Below are positions 43,063-52,303 of a DNA stretch of 64,000 nucleotides, one piece after another (position 1 is the first letter of the stretch; each line of letters starts with the position of its first letter). Origin of the DNA: DASYKS01 sp031404815 (GTDB lineage Bacteria; Acidobacteriota; Thermoanaerobaculia; Multivoradales; UBA5704). A program made the position numbers and the translations under genes. The notes below the pieces were generated by a model. It did not search any database and was not told the DNA's origin. It saw nothing but the letters and a program-made list of their open reading frames with translations. The stretch covers positions 22,208 to 86,207 of the forward strand of contig JANNIH010000145.1 of the NCBI GenBank assembly GCA_031404815.1. Reading direction: 5' to 3'.

Positions 43063-43755
43063 ATGAAGGCCAAGAGAGAGAGCCCGAATTCTTTTCCGGC
43101 GGAACCGCCCGTGCCCGAACGGGTGGTCGCAGGCTTGGCGAAGATCGGGCTCGCGTTGCGCAGCCAAGGTTGGCAGGAAGCCGGTCGGCGGGGGCTCACA
43201 CCGACCCAAGCGCAGATTCTCCGGCTGCTCCCTCCCCCTTCGGAGCAGGGGCTCCGCCTCGGCGAAGTCGCCGACGCGCTCGCCGTTACGCCCGCCACAG
43301 CGAGCGATGCAGTCCGCTCGCTGATCGAGAAGGGGTTTGTGCGCAAGTCGCGTTCGGGAGCCGATCGACGGGCCGTCGAGCTCTACTTGAGCCCGGCCGG
43401 CAGACGCGAGCTCGACCAGGTCGCCGGGCTTCCAGACTTCCTGCTCGCAGGTGTCGAGGCGCTCGACGAGGAGGAGACGGAAGCCTTCCTCCGCAGCCTG
43501 ATCAAGGTCATCCGGACGCTACAGGAGGCCGAGATGATCCCGGTCTCACGGATGTGCGTTACCTGCCGATTCTTCCGCCCCTACGCATATTCCGACCCGG
43601 CACGACCGCATCACTGCGCATTCGTCGACGCGCCATTCGGCGATCGAGATCTCCGTCTGGAATGCCCGGATCACGATCCGGCCGATCCGGATTCCGCGGC
43701 GAAAACCTGGGCGCGGTTCTCCTCAAGAGCCACGCACGAAGCTACGGGCCTTTGA
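43063..43755 (+). CDS. MarR-family regulator with four-Cys C-terminal tail
   Basis: 230 residues. Residues 20-150 are the winged-helix MarR domain (TPTQAQILRLL, RLGEVADALAVTPATASDAVRSLIEKGFV recognition helix, wing KSRSGADRRAVELYLS). Beyond the normal 150 residues is a Cys tail: Cys 165, 168, 185 and 201 in MCVTCRFF, RPHHCAFVDAPFGDRDL and LECPDHD. Such a tail can hold Zn or a redox-sensitive Fe-S cluster, so the regulator may respond to oxidation. It opposes the secreted-protein gene; TTAGGA-C-TCCTAA in between is the likely operator. Its 3' end overlaps the convergent CHAD gene by 14 bases. Confidence 0.87.
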   Translation: MKAKRESPNSFPAEPPVPERVVAGLAKIGLALRSQGWQEAGRRGLTPTQAQILRLLPPPSEQGLRLGEVADALAVTPATASDAVRSLIEKGFVRKSRSGADRRAVELYLSPAGRRELDQVAGLPDFLLAGVEALDEEETEAFLRSLIKVIRTLQEAEMIPVSRMCVTCRFFRPYAYSDPARPHHCAFVDAPFGDRDLRLECPDHDPADPDSAAKTWARFSSRATHEATGL

Positions 43756-44821
43756 GCGCCTCGGCCGCCCGCTCGAGCTCCCGCCAAAGTCCGGCGGCGT
43801 TCTGGGCTCGCTTTCCTGAACGGCCGGGCCCGCCGAGCCAGCCGTCCGCGAGCCGGGCGAATAGCTCGTCGCGCCGGGCGCGGTTCCTTCGGCCGAGCTC
43901 GATCAGTCCGCTTTCGACCGGGCGGCGGCGGGCGGCGGCGAGATCGGCCGCTGGCCGCTCGGCGAGCGCCAGATCGAACAGGCGCCGCGCACGCTCCGCG
44001 CCGGCCTCCGCCGCGGCGCCCGCCAGGGTTTGCTCCAGAACGTGGGCGTCGTGCAGCTCGCCCAGAAGCTCCTGGAGCTGTTTGAGCCGCTTCGCCGCGG
44101 TGCGCGCTTCGGCACATTCCGCGGCGAACGGTTCGAGCAGATAGCGAATCCGCTTCGCCGTGATCCGCGCCCGGTGTCCGCCCTCTTCGTCGTCCGCCGA
44201 ACCGATCGCGGCCAGCTCCTTGGCGATCCGTTGCGAGAGTTCGTCCAGCTCGGCCGCGGCGACCTCGCCGAGGCGGCTCGCCTGCGGGTTCGCGTCGAGC
44301 CGCACCTCTCTGCGATAGACCGACAGCCGCTCTCTGAAGCGCTCGGCGAGCGGCTCGAAATCCTCCTCGATCCGCTCGGCGATTTCGCCATAGGCGCGTT
44401 CGCGCACCGCAGCGAGCCGGAACCGGAGCCACCGATGACCCGGCCGGGCGGTGGTCGCCAGAGGTGCGGCCTCGGATTGCACGACAGAATCGAGCCAGGC
44501 GAGAGCCACTTCGGCGTCGCGCCCTTCGCCGGTCGCGTCCGCGAGCGCCTTGAGCCTTGTTGCGAGCTTTTTGCCAACGCTCTTGCCGAGCACCTGGCGG
44601 TAGGAGCGAAGCGTGCTGCGCAGGCGCCTCAATCCAACCCTAAAGTCGTGCAGCGCCTCGGTATCGTCCGGATCGGCGAGTCGGCTCTTGGCCATCGTCG
44701 CCTGGTCGAGAAAGCCGAGCGCCAGCCGGCGCGCCCCTTCGTCGGGATCGCGCTCGGCCCAGAGGACCAACGGGGGCACGGGCGATGCGGGCGGCTGCAT
44801 GGGTTCGGAGTTTGCGGTCAT
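43742..44821 (-). CDS. CHAD-domain protein
   Basis: 359 residues of the helical CHAD domain (conserved histidine alpha-helical), which binds polyphosphate. The family motif HDFRVGLRRLRSTLRSY is near residue 58; a second half repeat (HRARITAKRIRYLLEPFAAE and LGELHDAHVLEQ) is complete. The ATG at 44821 has GGAGG upstream and overlaps the SixA stop in ATGA; longer in-frame starts inside the sixA gene are not used. CHAD and SixA often pair, around polyphosphate and phosphohistidine biology. Confidence 0.93.
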   Translation of the reverse strand: MTANSEPMQPPASPVPPLVLWAERDPDEGARRLALGFLDQATMAKSRLADPDDTEALHDFRVGLRRLRSTLRSYRQVLGKSVGKKLATRLKALADATGEGRDAEVALAWLDSVVQSEAAPLATTARPGHRWLRFRLAAVRERAYGEIAERIEEDFEPLAERFRERLSVYRREVRLDANPQASRLGEVAAAELDELSQRIAKELAAIGSADDEEGGHRARITAKRIRYLLEPFAAECAEARTAAKRLKQLQELLGELHDAHVLEQTLAGAAAEAGAERARRLFDLALAERPAADLAAARRRPVESGLIELGRRNRARRDELFARLADGWLGGPGRSGKRAQNAAGLWRELERAAEALKGP

Positions 44822-45360
44822 TTTCCCCCCTCCTTCTTGGCCGCACCCAGTTCGCGCAGCAGCCCGGGCGGCAACACCCAAGATAACTTGCCCGCCCCCG
44901 CTTCGACCCGGCCCGGAAAGGCAACACACGCGGCGCCCCCCTTCCGGAACGGGTGGAACGGGCGGGGCGCGCCGACCAACCGGGCGAGCAGGGCGGAGAG
45001 ATCCGGCTCGTGGCCGACCAGCGCGATCGGATCGGCGCTCTGCAAATCGAGCCAGGCGAGCAGCTCGTCGATCTCCGCGCCCGGGCGCAGCTCGTCGATT
45101 TCGCGCAGGGCCGGCCGGAGCCGAGACTCCGCGTAGGCCTCTTCCAGAATCAAGCCGGTCGCGACGGCACGGACGAGCGGACTGGTCGCGAGCAGCTCGA
45201 TCGAAGGAACGACCGCGCGCAAGCCCCGGGCGGCACGCCGCATCTTCTTCTTCCCCTCGTCGGTGAGCGGGCGCAGGTCGTCGGCCGACTCGTCGGCACC
45301 GGCAGGAGCGAATTCGGCCCGGTCGCGGGCGATGGCATGGCGGATCAGCAGGAGGTTCAT
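44818..45360 (-). CDS. sixA: SixA-like histidine phosphatase
   Basis: 180 residues, histidine phosphatase (RHG) superfamily: NLLLIRHAIARDRAEF with catalytic His, TSPLVRAVATG and ALVGHEPDLSAL carrying the second His. The set PLTDEGKKKMRRAARGLR is SixA-specific. It removes phosphate from phosphohistidine proteins; coupled translation with the CHAD protein (ATGA) suggests joint work on polyphosphate or phosphohistidine signals. Confidence 0.92.
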   Translation of the reverse strand: MNLLLIRHAIARDRAEFAPAGADESADDLRPLTDEGKKKMRRAARGLRAVVPSIELLATSPLVRAVATGLILEEAYAESRLRPALREIDELRPGAEIDELLAWLDLQSADPIALVGHEPDLSALLARLVGAPRPFHPFRKGGAACVAFPGRVEAGAGKLSWVLPPGLLRELGAAKKEGGK

Positions 45361-45387
45361 CAGGGTTCCCTTCGGTCGATGCTCCTC

Positions 45388-46362
45388 CTAACGTCCGAGG
45401 CCCAGCTCGTCGAGCGACTTCACTTCCAAGATCCGGTCGGTCAGGCCGCCCAACTCGTCGAGCGAATCGATCGCCTGGACCTGGTGCCGAACCACAGGGG
45501 GAACCTCTCCGAACCGCTGACCGAGCTGGCGCAGCAAGGTGCCGCGGAGACGCTCCAAACCCTGGTGGAGGCCTTGCTCCAGGCCTTGCTCCAGGCCAAG
45601 AACCACTCCCTCTTCGAGATATTTCTGCCGATACTCCGCTTGCATCCGCTCAGCCCATGTCATTTCCATCGCTTCGACCTCCGGGTTCTCTTCGGCTTGG
45701 CGCAGCGCGGCGTACTGTTCCGCATCGCGCCCTGCCAATTGTAGGTAAGTTTCCACGCTGTTGGCTAACAGAAATCGCTCGACCTCGGTCACGGGAGCGG
45801 TGGCGATCTTCCGCAGCAACTCCAACTTCAGCCGGGCTCGGCCCATCTTGCCCGCCCGGCTGAGGGCGGCGAGCGCCCAAGCGAGCGGCTCCGATCGGTC
45901 GAGCAGGGTCTTGGCCGGCAGCCTCGACAGGCCAAGCGACAGATAGTTGAAGCGGTGGATCTCCCGCTCGAACACCCGCTCGATGGCGTCGGTCCACAGG
46001 GCACCGGGCGGGCCACCGTGCAGGAAAACGACGACCGACACCACCGGCCCGGGGTGGCGCAGGTAGAGAAAGTGCGAATAGCGCGCGACGCGGCGACCGA
46101 TCTTGCCGCCGAAGCTCTGCTCAATCTCCACATGAACTCGAATCTTTCGCCCGCCCGCGCGATCGGGGATCTCAGCCAGCAGGTCGACCTCCCGCCGCTC
46201 GCCTTCGGGCAGATCGTGAAATGCCTCCTTGTCTAGGAAGGTGACACTTCCTGGACCGAGGCTCCCGACCAGGCGAGCCGCGAGGTCGGGATCGAGCAGG
46301 AACAAAAAATCGGGAAAAAAGGCGCGAAACAGGTCCTTCCACAGCTGGTCGTGACTCGTCAT
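45388..46362 (-). CDS. Rpn/YhgA-like PD-(D/E)XK nuclease with C-terminal DUF4351
   Basis: 324 residues. N-terminal two thirds match the recombination-promoting nuclease/transposase-like family: MTSHDQLWKDLFRAFFPDFL, then the PD-(D/E)XK core REVDLLAEIP and IRVHVEIEQS (catalytic Asp and Glu-x-Glu/Gln), VVSVVVFLHGG and FNYLSLGLS. C-terminal: a Glu/Gln-repeat linker (LGLEQGLEQGLHQGLERL) and the DUF4351 end. Family members bind and cut DNA and drive RecA-independent recombination. A paralogue begins at 63424 on the other strand. Confidence 0.88.
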   Translation of the reverse strand: MTSHDQLWKDLFRAFFPDFLFLLDPDLAARLVGSLGPGSVTFLDKEAFHDLPEGERREVDLLAEIPDRAGGRKIRVHVEIEQSFGGKIGRRVARYSHFLYLRHPGPVVSVVVFLHGGPPGALWTDAIERVFEREIHRFNYLSLGLSRLPAKTLLDRSEPLAWALAALSRAGKMGRARLKLELLRKIATAPVTEVERFLLANSVETYLQLAGRDAEQYAALRQAEENPEVEAMEMTWAERMQAEYRQKYLEEGVVLGLEQGLEQGLHQGLERLRGTLLRQLGQRFGEVPPVVRHQVQAIDSLDELGGLTDRILEVKSLDELGLGR

Positions 46363-46472
46363 AGCGGCACGTACTTCCTACCGCCTAAGAGAAGTAAAGC
46401 GCCCCCCTCAACCTTACAGTTCGAGCCGAGAACCTTGAGGACGGGACGCCGCCGGCCTCTGAGCGAGTATTC

Positions 46473-48014
46473 CTACCCCCCTTTCACCGGAACGATCGGC
46501 CCGGCGAGGCCCTCGTCGCGGCGATCGAGCCAGGGGGCGAGCAGCCAGGCTCCGCCATAGGCGACGATCGTGCCGAGGACGACCAGCCAGGTCCAGCCGA
46601 GCGGCACGATCTTCTTCTCGGACAGGATCAGGAGGGTGAGCATGATCGCCGCGCTTAAGGTCATCGCGATCAGGTTCGCGCGGTTCGCCCGCCGCCGGGT
46701 GGTCAAGCCGAGCAGGAAGACCCCGAGCAGCGAGCCGAACGTGACGCCGCCGATCTTGAACGCGAGCCAGAGGATCTGATCGAACGAGCTGAACCAGAAC
46801 GCGAGCAGCGCGAGGATGAACCCGAAACCGACGATGCTCGCCCGCGAAGCGCGCAGGTAGTGGGCGTCGCCCGCGGGCCGGCCGAGCCATTCGCGGAAAG
46901 GCTGGTAGATGTCGGTGACGAACGAGGTGGCGAGCGCGGCGAGCGGCGAGTCGATGCTCGCGAGCACGATCGAAGAGAGCAGCAGCCCGCGCAACCAGCT
47001 CGGCATGACGTTGCCGATGAAGTGGGGAAAGATGGTCTCCAAGTTCGCAGGCAGCGGCTCGGCCGGATGCTGGCCATAGAAGGCGAAGAGGGCGGTGCCG
47101 ATCGACAGGTGGATCGCGAGCACGCCGAAGCTCACCACGGTGGTCCATAGCATCGTCTTCTGGCTCGATCTGCGGGTCTCGACGGTCAGCAGACGCTGCA
47201 TCAGATCCTGGTCGGTGCCGAATCCCGCCATCGAGCCGAAAAGGCCGTTTAAGAGCGCGATCCAGACGATGTTCGGATCGGAGAAGAATTTCCGCGCGAA
47301 GCCTGGGTCGGAGAGCGCGGGACCCCAATTGAACAGGCTCAACTTGCCGGCCGGCTCGGCGAGCGCCACCACGCCGGAGAAACCGCCGTCGATCCGCGAC
47401 AGCAGAAAGATGAGCGTTGCCACCCCGCCCACCACGATCACCAACGCCTGGATGACGTTGGTCCAGATGACCGCCCGCATGCCGCCGAGCCCCATGTAGA
47501 GAATGCTGACCAGAATGAACCCGCCGATCACCGGCGCGATCGGCCATCCGAGCAGCACGGAAACCGCGAGACAGGCCGCTATTAAGCGCACGCCGGACCC
47601 GAGCAGCCGGGTGACGAAGAAGAAGATCGCCGCGGTGCTCTGGGTGAGCCGACCGAAGCGGCGCCCGAGGAATTGGTAGATCGAGGTGCAGTCGAACTTG
47701 TAGAACGCCGGGATGAACAGGAACGCGATCGCGAGGCGGGCCGCGATCGAGCCGAAGAAGATCTGCAGGTACTGCCAGTTCTCGCGGAACGCGGTCGCCG
47801 GCACCGCGATGATCGTGACCGCGCTCACCTCGGTCGCGACGAACGCCAAGCAAGCCGCCCAGGCCGGAATGCTCCGTTTGCCGAGGAAGAATTCGGAGGT
47901 CGAGGTCTGCCGCCGCTCGAACAGAACGCCGATCCCCACCATGGTCAACAGAAGAGCGGCCAGGACGCCAAAGTCCTGCCAGCCGATCAGGGCCTCCCCT
48001 GTAAGTAGGCTCAT
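46473..48014 (-). CDS. Sodium:solute symporter family transporter
   Basis: 513 residues with about 13-14 membrane helices, SSS family (SGLT/PutP-like). Seen: FFLGKRSIPAWAACLAFVATEVSAVTIIAVPA (helix 2 with the Na-site Ser/Thr region), GSGVRLIAACLAVSVLLGW, GLGGMRAVIWTNVIQALVI, and a GFGTDQDLMQRLL loop, typical of the SMCT/sugar subgroup. ATG at 48014 selected: hydrophobic start with GGAAAGGA upstream; in-frame codons before it are not protein-like. Substrate not predictable (monocarboxylate or sugar). Divergent from hslV. Confidence 0.93.
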   Translation of the reverse strand: MSLLTGEALIGWQDFGVLAALLLTMVGIGVLFERRQTSTSEFFLGKRSIPAWAACLAFVATEVSAVTIIAVPATAFRENWQYLQIFFGSIAARLAIAFLFIPAFYKFDCTSIYQFLGRRFGRLTQSTAAIFFFVTRLLGSGVRLIAACLAVSVLLGWPIAPVIGGFILVSILYMGLGGMRAVIWTNVIQALVIVVGGVATLIFLLSRIDGGFSGVVALAEPAGKLSLFNWGPALSDPGFARKFFSDPNIVWIALLNGLFGSMAGFGTDQDLMQRLLTVETRRSSQKTMLWTTVVSFGVLAIHLSIGTALFAFYGQHPAEPLPANLETIFPHFIGNVMPSWLRGLLLSSIVLASIDSPLAALATSFVTDIYQPFREWLGRPAGDAHYLRASRASIVGFGFILALLAFWFSSFDQILWLAFKIGGVTFGSLLGVFLLGLTTRRRANRANLIAMTLSAAIMLTLLILSEKKIVPLGWTWLVVLGTIVAYGGAWLLAPWLDRRDEGLAGPIVPVKGG

Positions 48015-48217
48015 TGATGCGCACTTCCTTTCCCGGAGTCGGGAAAGCTTCGCACATCGGTGGGGGTGGTAGGGCCTCACCACTCTCGGACTCCGACCAC
48101 CTGTCCGCCGGGCTCGGCGGTACCCGAGAGGACGGCGCCCGGGCGCGGGCAAAAACCGACTTCGCCCGGTCTGCGCGCCATTCTTCTCTCGACCCGAAGC
48201 CCCGGCGCGAGGGCTGC

Positions 48218-48223
48218 TACAAT
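48218..48223 (+). promoter_or_regulatory. -10 box of hslVU
   Basis: TACAAT 12 bases before the hslV ATG. With a normal start 6-8 bases downstream the mRNA would have almost no leader, matching the lack of a ribosome binding site there. No good -35 hexamer is seen. Confidence 0.4.
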
Positions 48224-48235
48224 GCCGGGCTCGAT

Positions 48236-48778
48236 ATGGATACCTTCCTTTCCACCACCGTCCTCCTCGTGCGCAGGAACGGCCGCGTCTGCCTGGCGAG
48301 CGACGGGCAGGTGACGATGAACAACAGCACCATCGTCAAATCCGGCGCCAAGAAAATCCGCCGTACGGGCAAGGGGCAGGTGCTGGTCGGCTTTGCCGGC
48401 GGCACCGCCGATGCGCTCGCCCTCTTCTACCGCCTGGAAGAGAAGCTCGACGAGCATGGTGCGAATCTGGAGCGCGCGGTCGTCGAGCTGGCCAAGGATT
48501 GGCGCACCGACCGGGCGATGCGGCAGCTGCAAGCGGTGATGATCGTCACCGACAAAGAGAAGAGCTTCCTGATCTCGGGCACCGGTGAACTCCTCTCACC
48601 GGATGACGAGGACGGAATCTTAGCCATCGGCTCCGGCGCCAACTTCGCTCTCTCCGCAGCCCGGGCGCTGGTGCGGATGACCGATCTGCCGGCCGTCGAT
48701 ATCGTCCGCGAAGCGATGAAGATCGCGAGCGAGATCTGCGTTTATACCAATGACCGGCTCACCCTTGAAGAGCTCTAG
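48236..48778 (+). CDS. hslV: ATP-dependent protease peptidase subunit HslV
   Basis: 180 residues, the proteasome-like dodecameric peptidase. The catalytic N-terminal Thr is seen in STTVLLVRRNGRV; because it is Thr 7 the protein must lose a 6-residue propeptide (MDTFLS), longer than in E. coli. Also ASDGQVTMNN, KIRRTGKGQVLVGFAGGTADAL and GSGANFALSAARALV. Its partner unfoldase HslU starts 11 bases after the stop. Confidence 0.96.
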   Translation: MDTFLSTTVLLVRRNGRVCLASDGQVTMNNSTIVKSGAKKIRRTGKGQVLVGFAGGTADALALFYRLEEKLDEHGANLERAVVELAKDWRTDRAMRQLQAVMIVTDKEKSFLISGTGELLSPDDEDGILAIGSGANFALSAARALVRMTDLPAVDIVREAMKIASEICVYTNDRLTLEEL

Positions 48779-48788
48779 GACCCAAAAG

Positions 48789-50174
48789 ATGGCTACCCCC
48801 CTGACCCCCGACGCGCTGCCGGCGCTGTCGCTCGACAACCTCACCCCGCAGCAGATCGTCGCCGAACTCGACAAGTATGTGGTCGGCCAGAAGGCGGCGA
48901 AGCGGGCGGTGGCGATCGCATTGCGCAACCGCTGGCGCCGCCAGCAGCTCGCAGCCGAGATCGCCGAAGAGATCACACCCAAGAACATTCTGATGATCGG
49001 GCCGACCGGCGTCGGCAAGACCGAGATCGCCCGGCGGTTGGCAAAGCTCGCGCGCGCGCCGTTCTTGAAGGTCGAGGCGAGCAAGTTCACCGAGGTGGGC
49101 TACATCGGCCGCGACGTCGAGTCGATGGTCCGCGACCTGGTCGAGATCGCCGTCAGCATGGTCCGCGAAGAGCGCCGGGAAGCCGTGCGCGATTTGGCGA
49201 TCGTGCGCGCCGAGGACCGTCTGCTGCAGCTGCTGGTGCCGCCGCGGCCGGTTTCGTCCTATCTCCATCCGCGCGAGACCGACGATGACGAAGACGAGAT
49301 GGCGAAAACGCGCGAGAAATTTCGCACCAAGCTCCGCGCCGGCAAGCTCGATACCCGGATGGTCGAGGTCGAAGTCGAAGAGGCGGGCCCGAACATGGAC
49401 ATGTTCGCCACCCAGGGGGTGGAAGAGGTCGGCACCAATTTGAAGGACATGCTGCCCGGCTTGTTCGGCCGCAAACGCCGCCAGCAGCTGACGGTACCGG
49501 AGGCGCGGGTTGTCCTGGAGCAGCAGGAGGCCGAGAAGTTGATCGACCGCGCCGCTGTCTCGCGCGAGGCGCGGAACCGGGTGGAACAGGGGGGCATCAT
49601 CTTCCTCGACGAGATCGACAAGATCGCCGGCCGTGAAGGTGGGCGGGGACCGGACATCTCGCGCGAGGGGGTCCAGCGCGACCTGCTGCCGATCGTTGAA
49701 GGGACGACCGTCTCGTCGAAATACGGGATGGTGAAGACCGACCACATCCTGTTCATCGCGGCGGGGGCGTTCCACGTCAGCAAGCCGTCGGATCTGATCC
49801 CCGAGCTGCAAGGGCGCTTCCCGATCCGGGTCGAGTTGCACGCCCTCTCCGAGAACGATTTCGTCCGCATCCTCACCGAGCCTGAGTCCGCGCTCACCAA
49901 GCAGTACATCGCGCTGCTCTCGGCCGAAGGCTTGGGCATCAGCTTCACCGAAGACGCGGTGGCCGAGATCGCCCGGATGGCGGTCGAGGTCAACGCTTCG
50001 ACCGAGAACATCGGCGCCCGCCGTCTGGCCACCCTGATGGAGCGTCTCCTCGACGAGATCTCCTTTGCGGCGCCCGACATGGCAGGCCAGCAGCTCACCC
50101 TCGACGGCGGGAACGTGCGCACGACGCTCTCCGACATCGTCAAGAACCAGGATCTCTCGCGCTATGTCCTCTAG
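48789..50174 (+). CDS. hslU: HslU AAA+ unfoldase
   Basis: 461 residues. Seen: LTPQQIVAELDKYVVGQKAAKRAVAIALRNRWRR, Walker A IGPTGVGKTEIARRLA, the intermediate I-domain (about 110-240), Walker B GIIFLDEIDKIAG, sensor-like ELQGRFPIRVEL and the C-terminal box ENIGARRLATLMERLL, ending in LSRYVL, which docks into HslV. Hexamer that unfolds proteins for HslV. Its last 11 bases overlap the lipoprotein gene start. Confidence 0.97.
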   Translation: MATPLTPDALPALSLDNLTPQQIVAELDKYVVGQKAAKRAVAIALRNRWRRQQLAAEIAEEITPKNILMIGPTGVGKTEIARRLAKLARAPFLKVEASKFTEVGYIGRDVESMVRDLVEIAVSMVREERREAVRDLAIVRAEDRLLQLLVPPRPVSSYLHPRETDDDEDEMAKTREKFRTKLRAGKLDTRMVEVEVEEAGPNMDMFATQGVEEVGTNLKDMLPGLFGRKRRQQLTVPEARVVLEQQEAEKLIDRAAVSREARNRVEQGGIIFLDEIDKIAGREGGRGPDISREGVQRDLLPIVEGTTVSSKYGMVKTDHILFIAAGAFHVSKPSDLIPELQGRFPIRVELHALSENDFVRILTEPESALTKQYIALLSAEGLGISFTEDAVAEIARMAVEVNASTENIGARRLATLMERLLDEISFAAPDMAGQQLTLDGGNVRTTLSDIVKNQDLSRYVL

Positions 50175-51384
50175 CCAGATGTCGCCACGCGTCTCCTGTC
50201 GCCTCCCGCTCCGCACCTTTGGAGCGACGCTCGCCTTGGCTCTCACCCTCGGGGCTTGCGGCAAACAGGGTCCGCCGCTCCCTCCGCTCCGCTCGGTGCC
50301 GGCGCCGACCCAGGATCTCTCGGTGCGCCAGCGCGGCGGCCAGCTGTTGCTCGAATTCACCTACCCGACCGCGACGCCTGGAGGCCAGGCGCTCGGCGGG
50401 ATCTCAGGCGTCGAGGTGTGGGAGGCGGCGCGGCCGGTGGCGGTAGTGGCTGCGGGGGCCGAGGTGGCGGCGGTCGCGCCGATCGCTGAGGAGACCCCTA
50501 AACTCGAGGCTCCGGCGGCAGGGACCCAAGGGACTGCAACGACAGAAACAACAGCGGCGACGACGGTGGCTCCTGCGCCTGTTGTGGAGGCGGGGCCTGC
50601 GGCTCTCGATCCTCGGGAGTTCACTCTCGCGAGTAAAAAGGTGATGACGCTCGCTGCGGCGGATATCGGGGCGGCGACGCTCGGCGAGAAGGTGCTGCTG
50701 GCGCTGCCGATCGGCGCGGCCGAAGCGGGTGCGGTGGTGCGCCATTTCCAGGTCCGAACGGTCGGCCCCTTGGGCGACCGCTCGGAAGCCTCGAACATGA
50801 CGAGGATCGTGCCGCGCAAGCCGCCACCCCCTCCGGTCGAGATCGTGGCGACGCCGCGCGCGGCCGGAATCGACCTGGCGTGGCAGCCGGTCGAGGGAGC
50901 TCTCGGCTATCTGGTCTATCGGCGCGACGCGGCGGTCAAGAGCTACGGCAAACCGCTTCAGGCCGTGGTCGCCCCGGCGGCGGGTGCATCCGACGCGACG
51001 GCCCAGCTCGGCGCGAGCTACATCTATGCGGTAACCACCGTCGCTCATCGGGCGCCGTTGGTCGAGAGCGCGATCCAGAGCGAGCGCGAGGTGCGCTACG
51101 CCGACCGCTACCCACCGCCCCCGATCTCAGAGCTGGTGGCGCTCGCCGAGCAGGGACAGGTGCGGTTGATTTGGACGGCGAGCGAGGCTTCCGACCTCGC
51201 CGGCTACCGGATCTATCGGCGCCTTGGGGACGATCTACGCCGCCTGAATATCGAGCCGGTGGCGACCACGGAGTTCACCGATCCGAGCGTCGCTTCCGGT
51301 CGAACCTACATCTACCGGGTGGTCGCGGTCGACCGGTCGGGCAACGAAAGCGAAGCGCGGGAGATCCCGGCGACCACCCGTTGA
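50164..51384 (+). CDS. Fibronectin type III lipoprotein
   Basis: 406 residues. Lipobox LTLGACGKQGPPLPP (acylated Cys near residue 32), a short LptM-like tag, then Ala/Thr-rich spacer around 100-150 and at least two Fn3-like beta domains (GIDLAWQPVEGALGYLVYRR and QVRLIWTASEASDLAGYRIYRR). Envelope protein, probably a binding or scaffold lipoprotein. It starts inside hslU and runs into dapF; members of this type often precede dapF or lysA. An ATG at 50179 is an alternative start. Confidence 0.82.
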   Translation: MSSSQMSPRVSCRLPLRTFGATLALALTLGACGKQGPPLPPLRSVPAPTQDLSVRQRGGQLLLEFTYPTATPGGQALGGISGVEVWEAARPVAVVAAGAEVAAVAPIAEETPKLEAPAAGTQGTATTETTAATTVAPAPVVEAGPAALDPREFTLASKKVMTLAAADIGAATLGEKVLLALPIGAAEAGAVVRHFQVRTVGPLGDRSEASNMTRIVPRKPPPPPVEIVATPRAAGIDLAWQPVEGALGYLVYRRDAAVKSYGKPLQAVVAPAAGASDATAQLGASYIYAVTTVAHRAPLVESAIQSEREVRYADRYPPPPISELVALAEQGQVRLIWTASEASDLAGYRIYRRLGDDLRRLNIEPVATTEFTDPSVASGRTYIYRVVAVDRSGNESEAREIPATTR

Positions 51385-51403
51385 GGGCCTGGCCGGTGAC
51401 ACG

Positions 51404-52303
51404 GTGGCGATCCGGTTTTACAAGCTCTCGGGCAGCGGTAACGACTTTATCGCCCTGGTCGAGCCCGAGAGTGTGCCCACTTCCGAGGAGATCCGCGCCT
51501 GGTGCCGCCGCGGCATCTCGCTCGGCGCGGACGGGCTGATCGTGATCCGCCGCGGCTCCGTCTCCGGAGAGCGCGGCCCCCTCGTCTTGATGAGCTACTG
51601 GAACGCCGACGGCCATCCGGCCGACCTCTGCTTGAACGGCACCCGCTGTGCCGCTCGGCTGGCGTTTACGCTCGGATGGGCCGATTCGAACGCTCCCACC
51701 GTTGCGGAAACGTCCCTCACGATTCGCACCGACGCCGGCACCTCGATTGCAAGGCGTGAACCCGGTGAGAGAATTGCACTCGATCTGCCGTTCTCGGAAT
51801 CGCCCCCAAGGGCGGTCACCCTCTACGCCCTCGGCGCCCTCCATGAGGCGCACTCGGTGACCGTCGGCGTCCCCCACCTCGTCCTGCTCTGGCCGGGGAG
51901 TTTGGCGGACGTACCGATCGAGACGCTCGGGCCGCCGTTGCGCCATCATCCGGCGCTGGGGCCCGCCGGTGCGAACGTCAACTTTGTCCGCTTTCCCCCG
52001 GAAGGAAATCGCCACCGCATGGAAATCCGTACGTTCGAGCGTGGTGTCGAGGGCGAGACGCTCTCCTGCGGCACCGGCGTGCTCGCCGCGGCCACGGTGG
52101 GATTGGCCCTAGGGTTCGCCGAGCTGCCGCTGGCCGTCTTCACGCAGAGCGGCTTCGAGCTCGAAGTGAGCGCTGCCTCCTCCGTCGGCTCGCCACAGAA
52201 CCGCTGGTCGCTCTCCGGCGATGCGCGCCTGATCGCCCAGGGGGAGCTAAACCCGCAAGCCGGCGCCTCGCCTCCCGCTCCGCCGTGGGGAAATCCGGCA
52301 TGA
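51404..52303 (+). CDS. dapF: Diaminopimelate epimerase
   Basis: 299 residues converting LL- to meso-diaminopimelate for lysine and peptidoglycan. Seen: FYKLSGSGNDFI, active-site Cys 76 in LCLNGTRCAA (usual MCGNGxRC, here Leu for Gly), VGVPHLVLL (usual GNPHxV) and the second catalytic Cys in TLSCGTGVLAAA. The two substitutions are unusual but the Cys pair is kept. GTG start. Ends in ATGA overlap with tyrS. Confidence 0.93.
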   Translation: MAIRFYKLSGSGNDFIALVEPESVPTSEEIRAWCRRGISLGADGLIVIRRGSVSGERGPLVLMSYWNADGHPADLCLNGTRCAARLAFTLGWADSNAPTVAETSLTIRTDAGTSIARREPGERIALDLPFSESPPRAVTLYALGALHEAHSVTVGVPHLVLLWPGSLADVPIETLGPPLRHHPALGPAGANVNFVRFPPEGNRHRMEIRTFERGVEGETLSCGTGVLAAATVGLALGFAELPLAVFTQSGFELEVSAASSVGSPQNRWSLSGDARLIAQGELNPQAGASPPAPPWGNPA

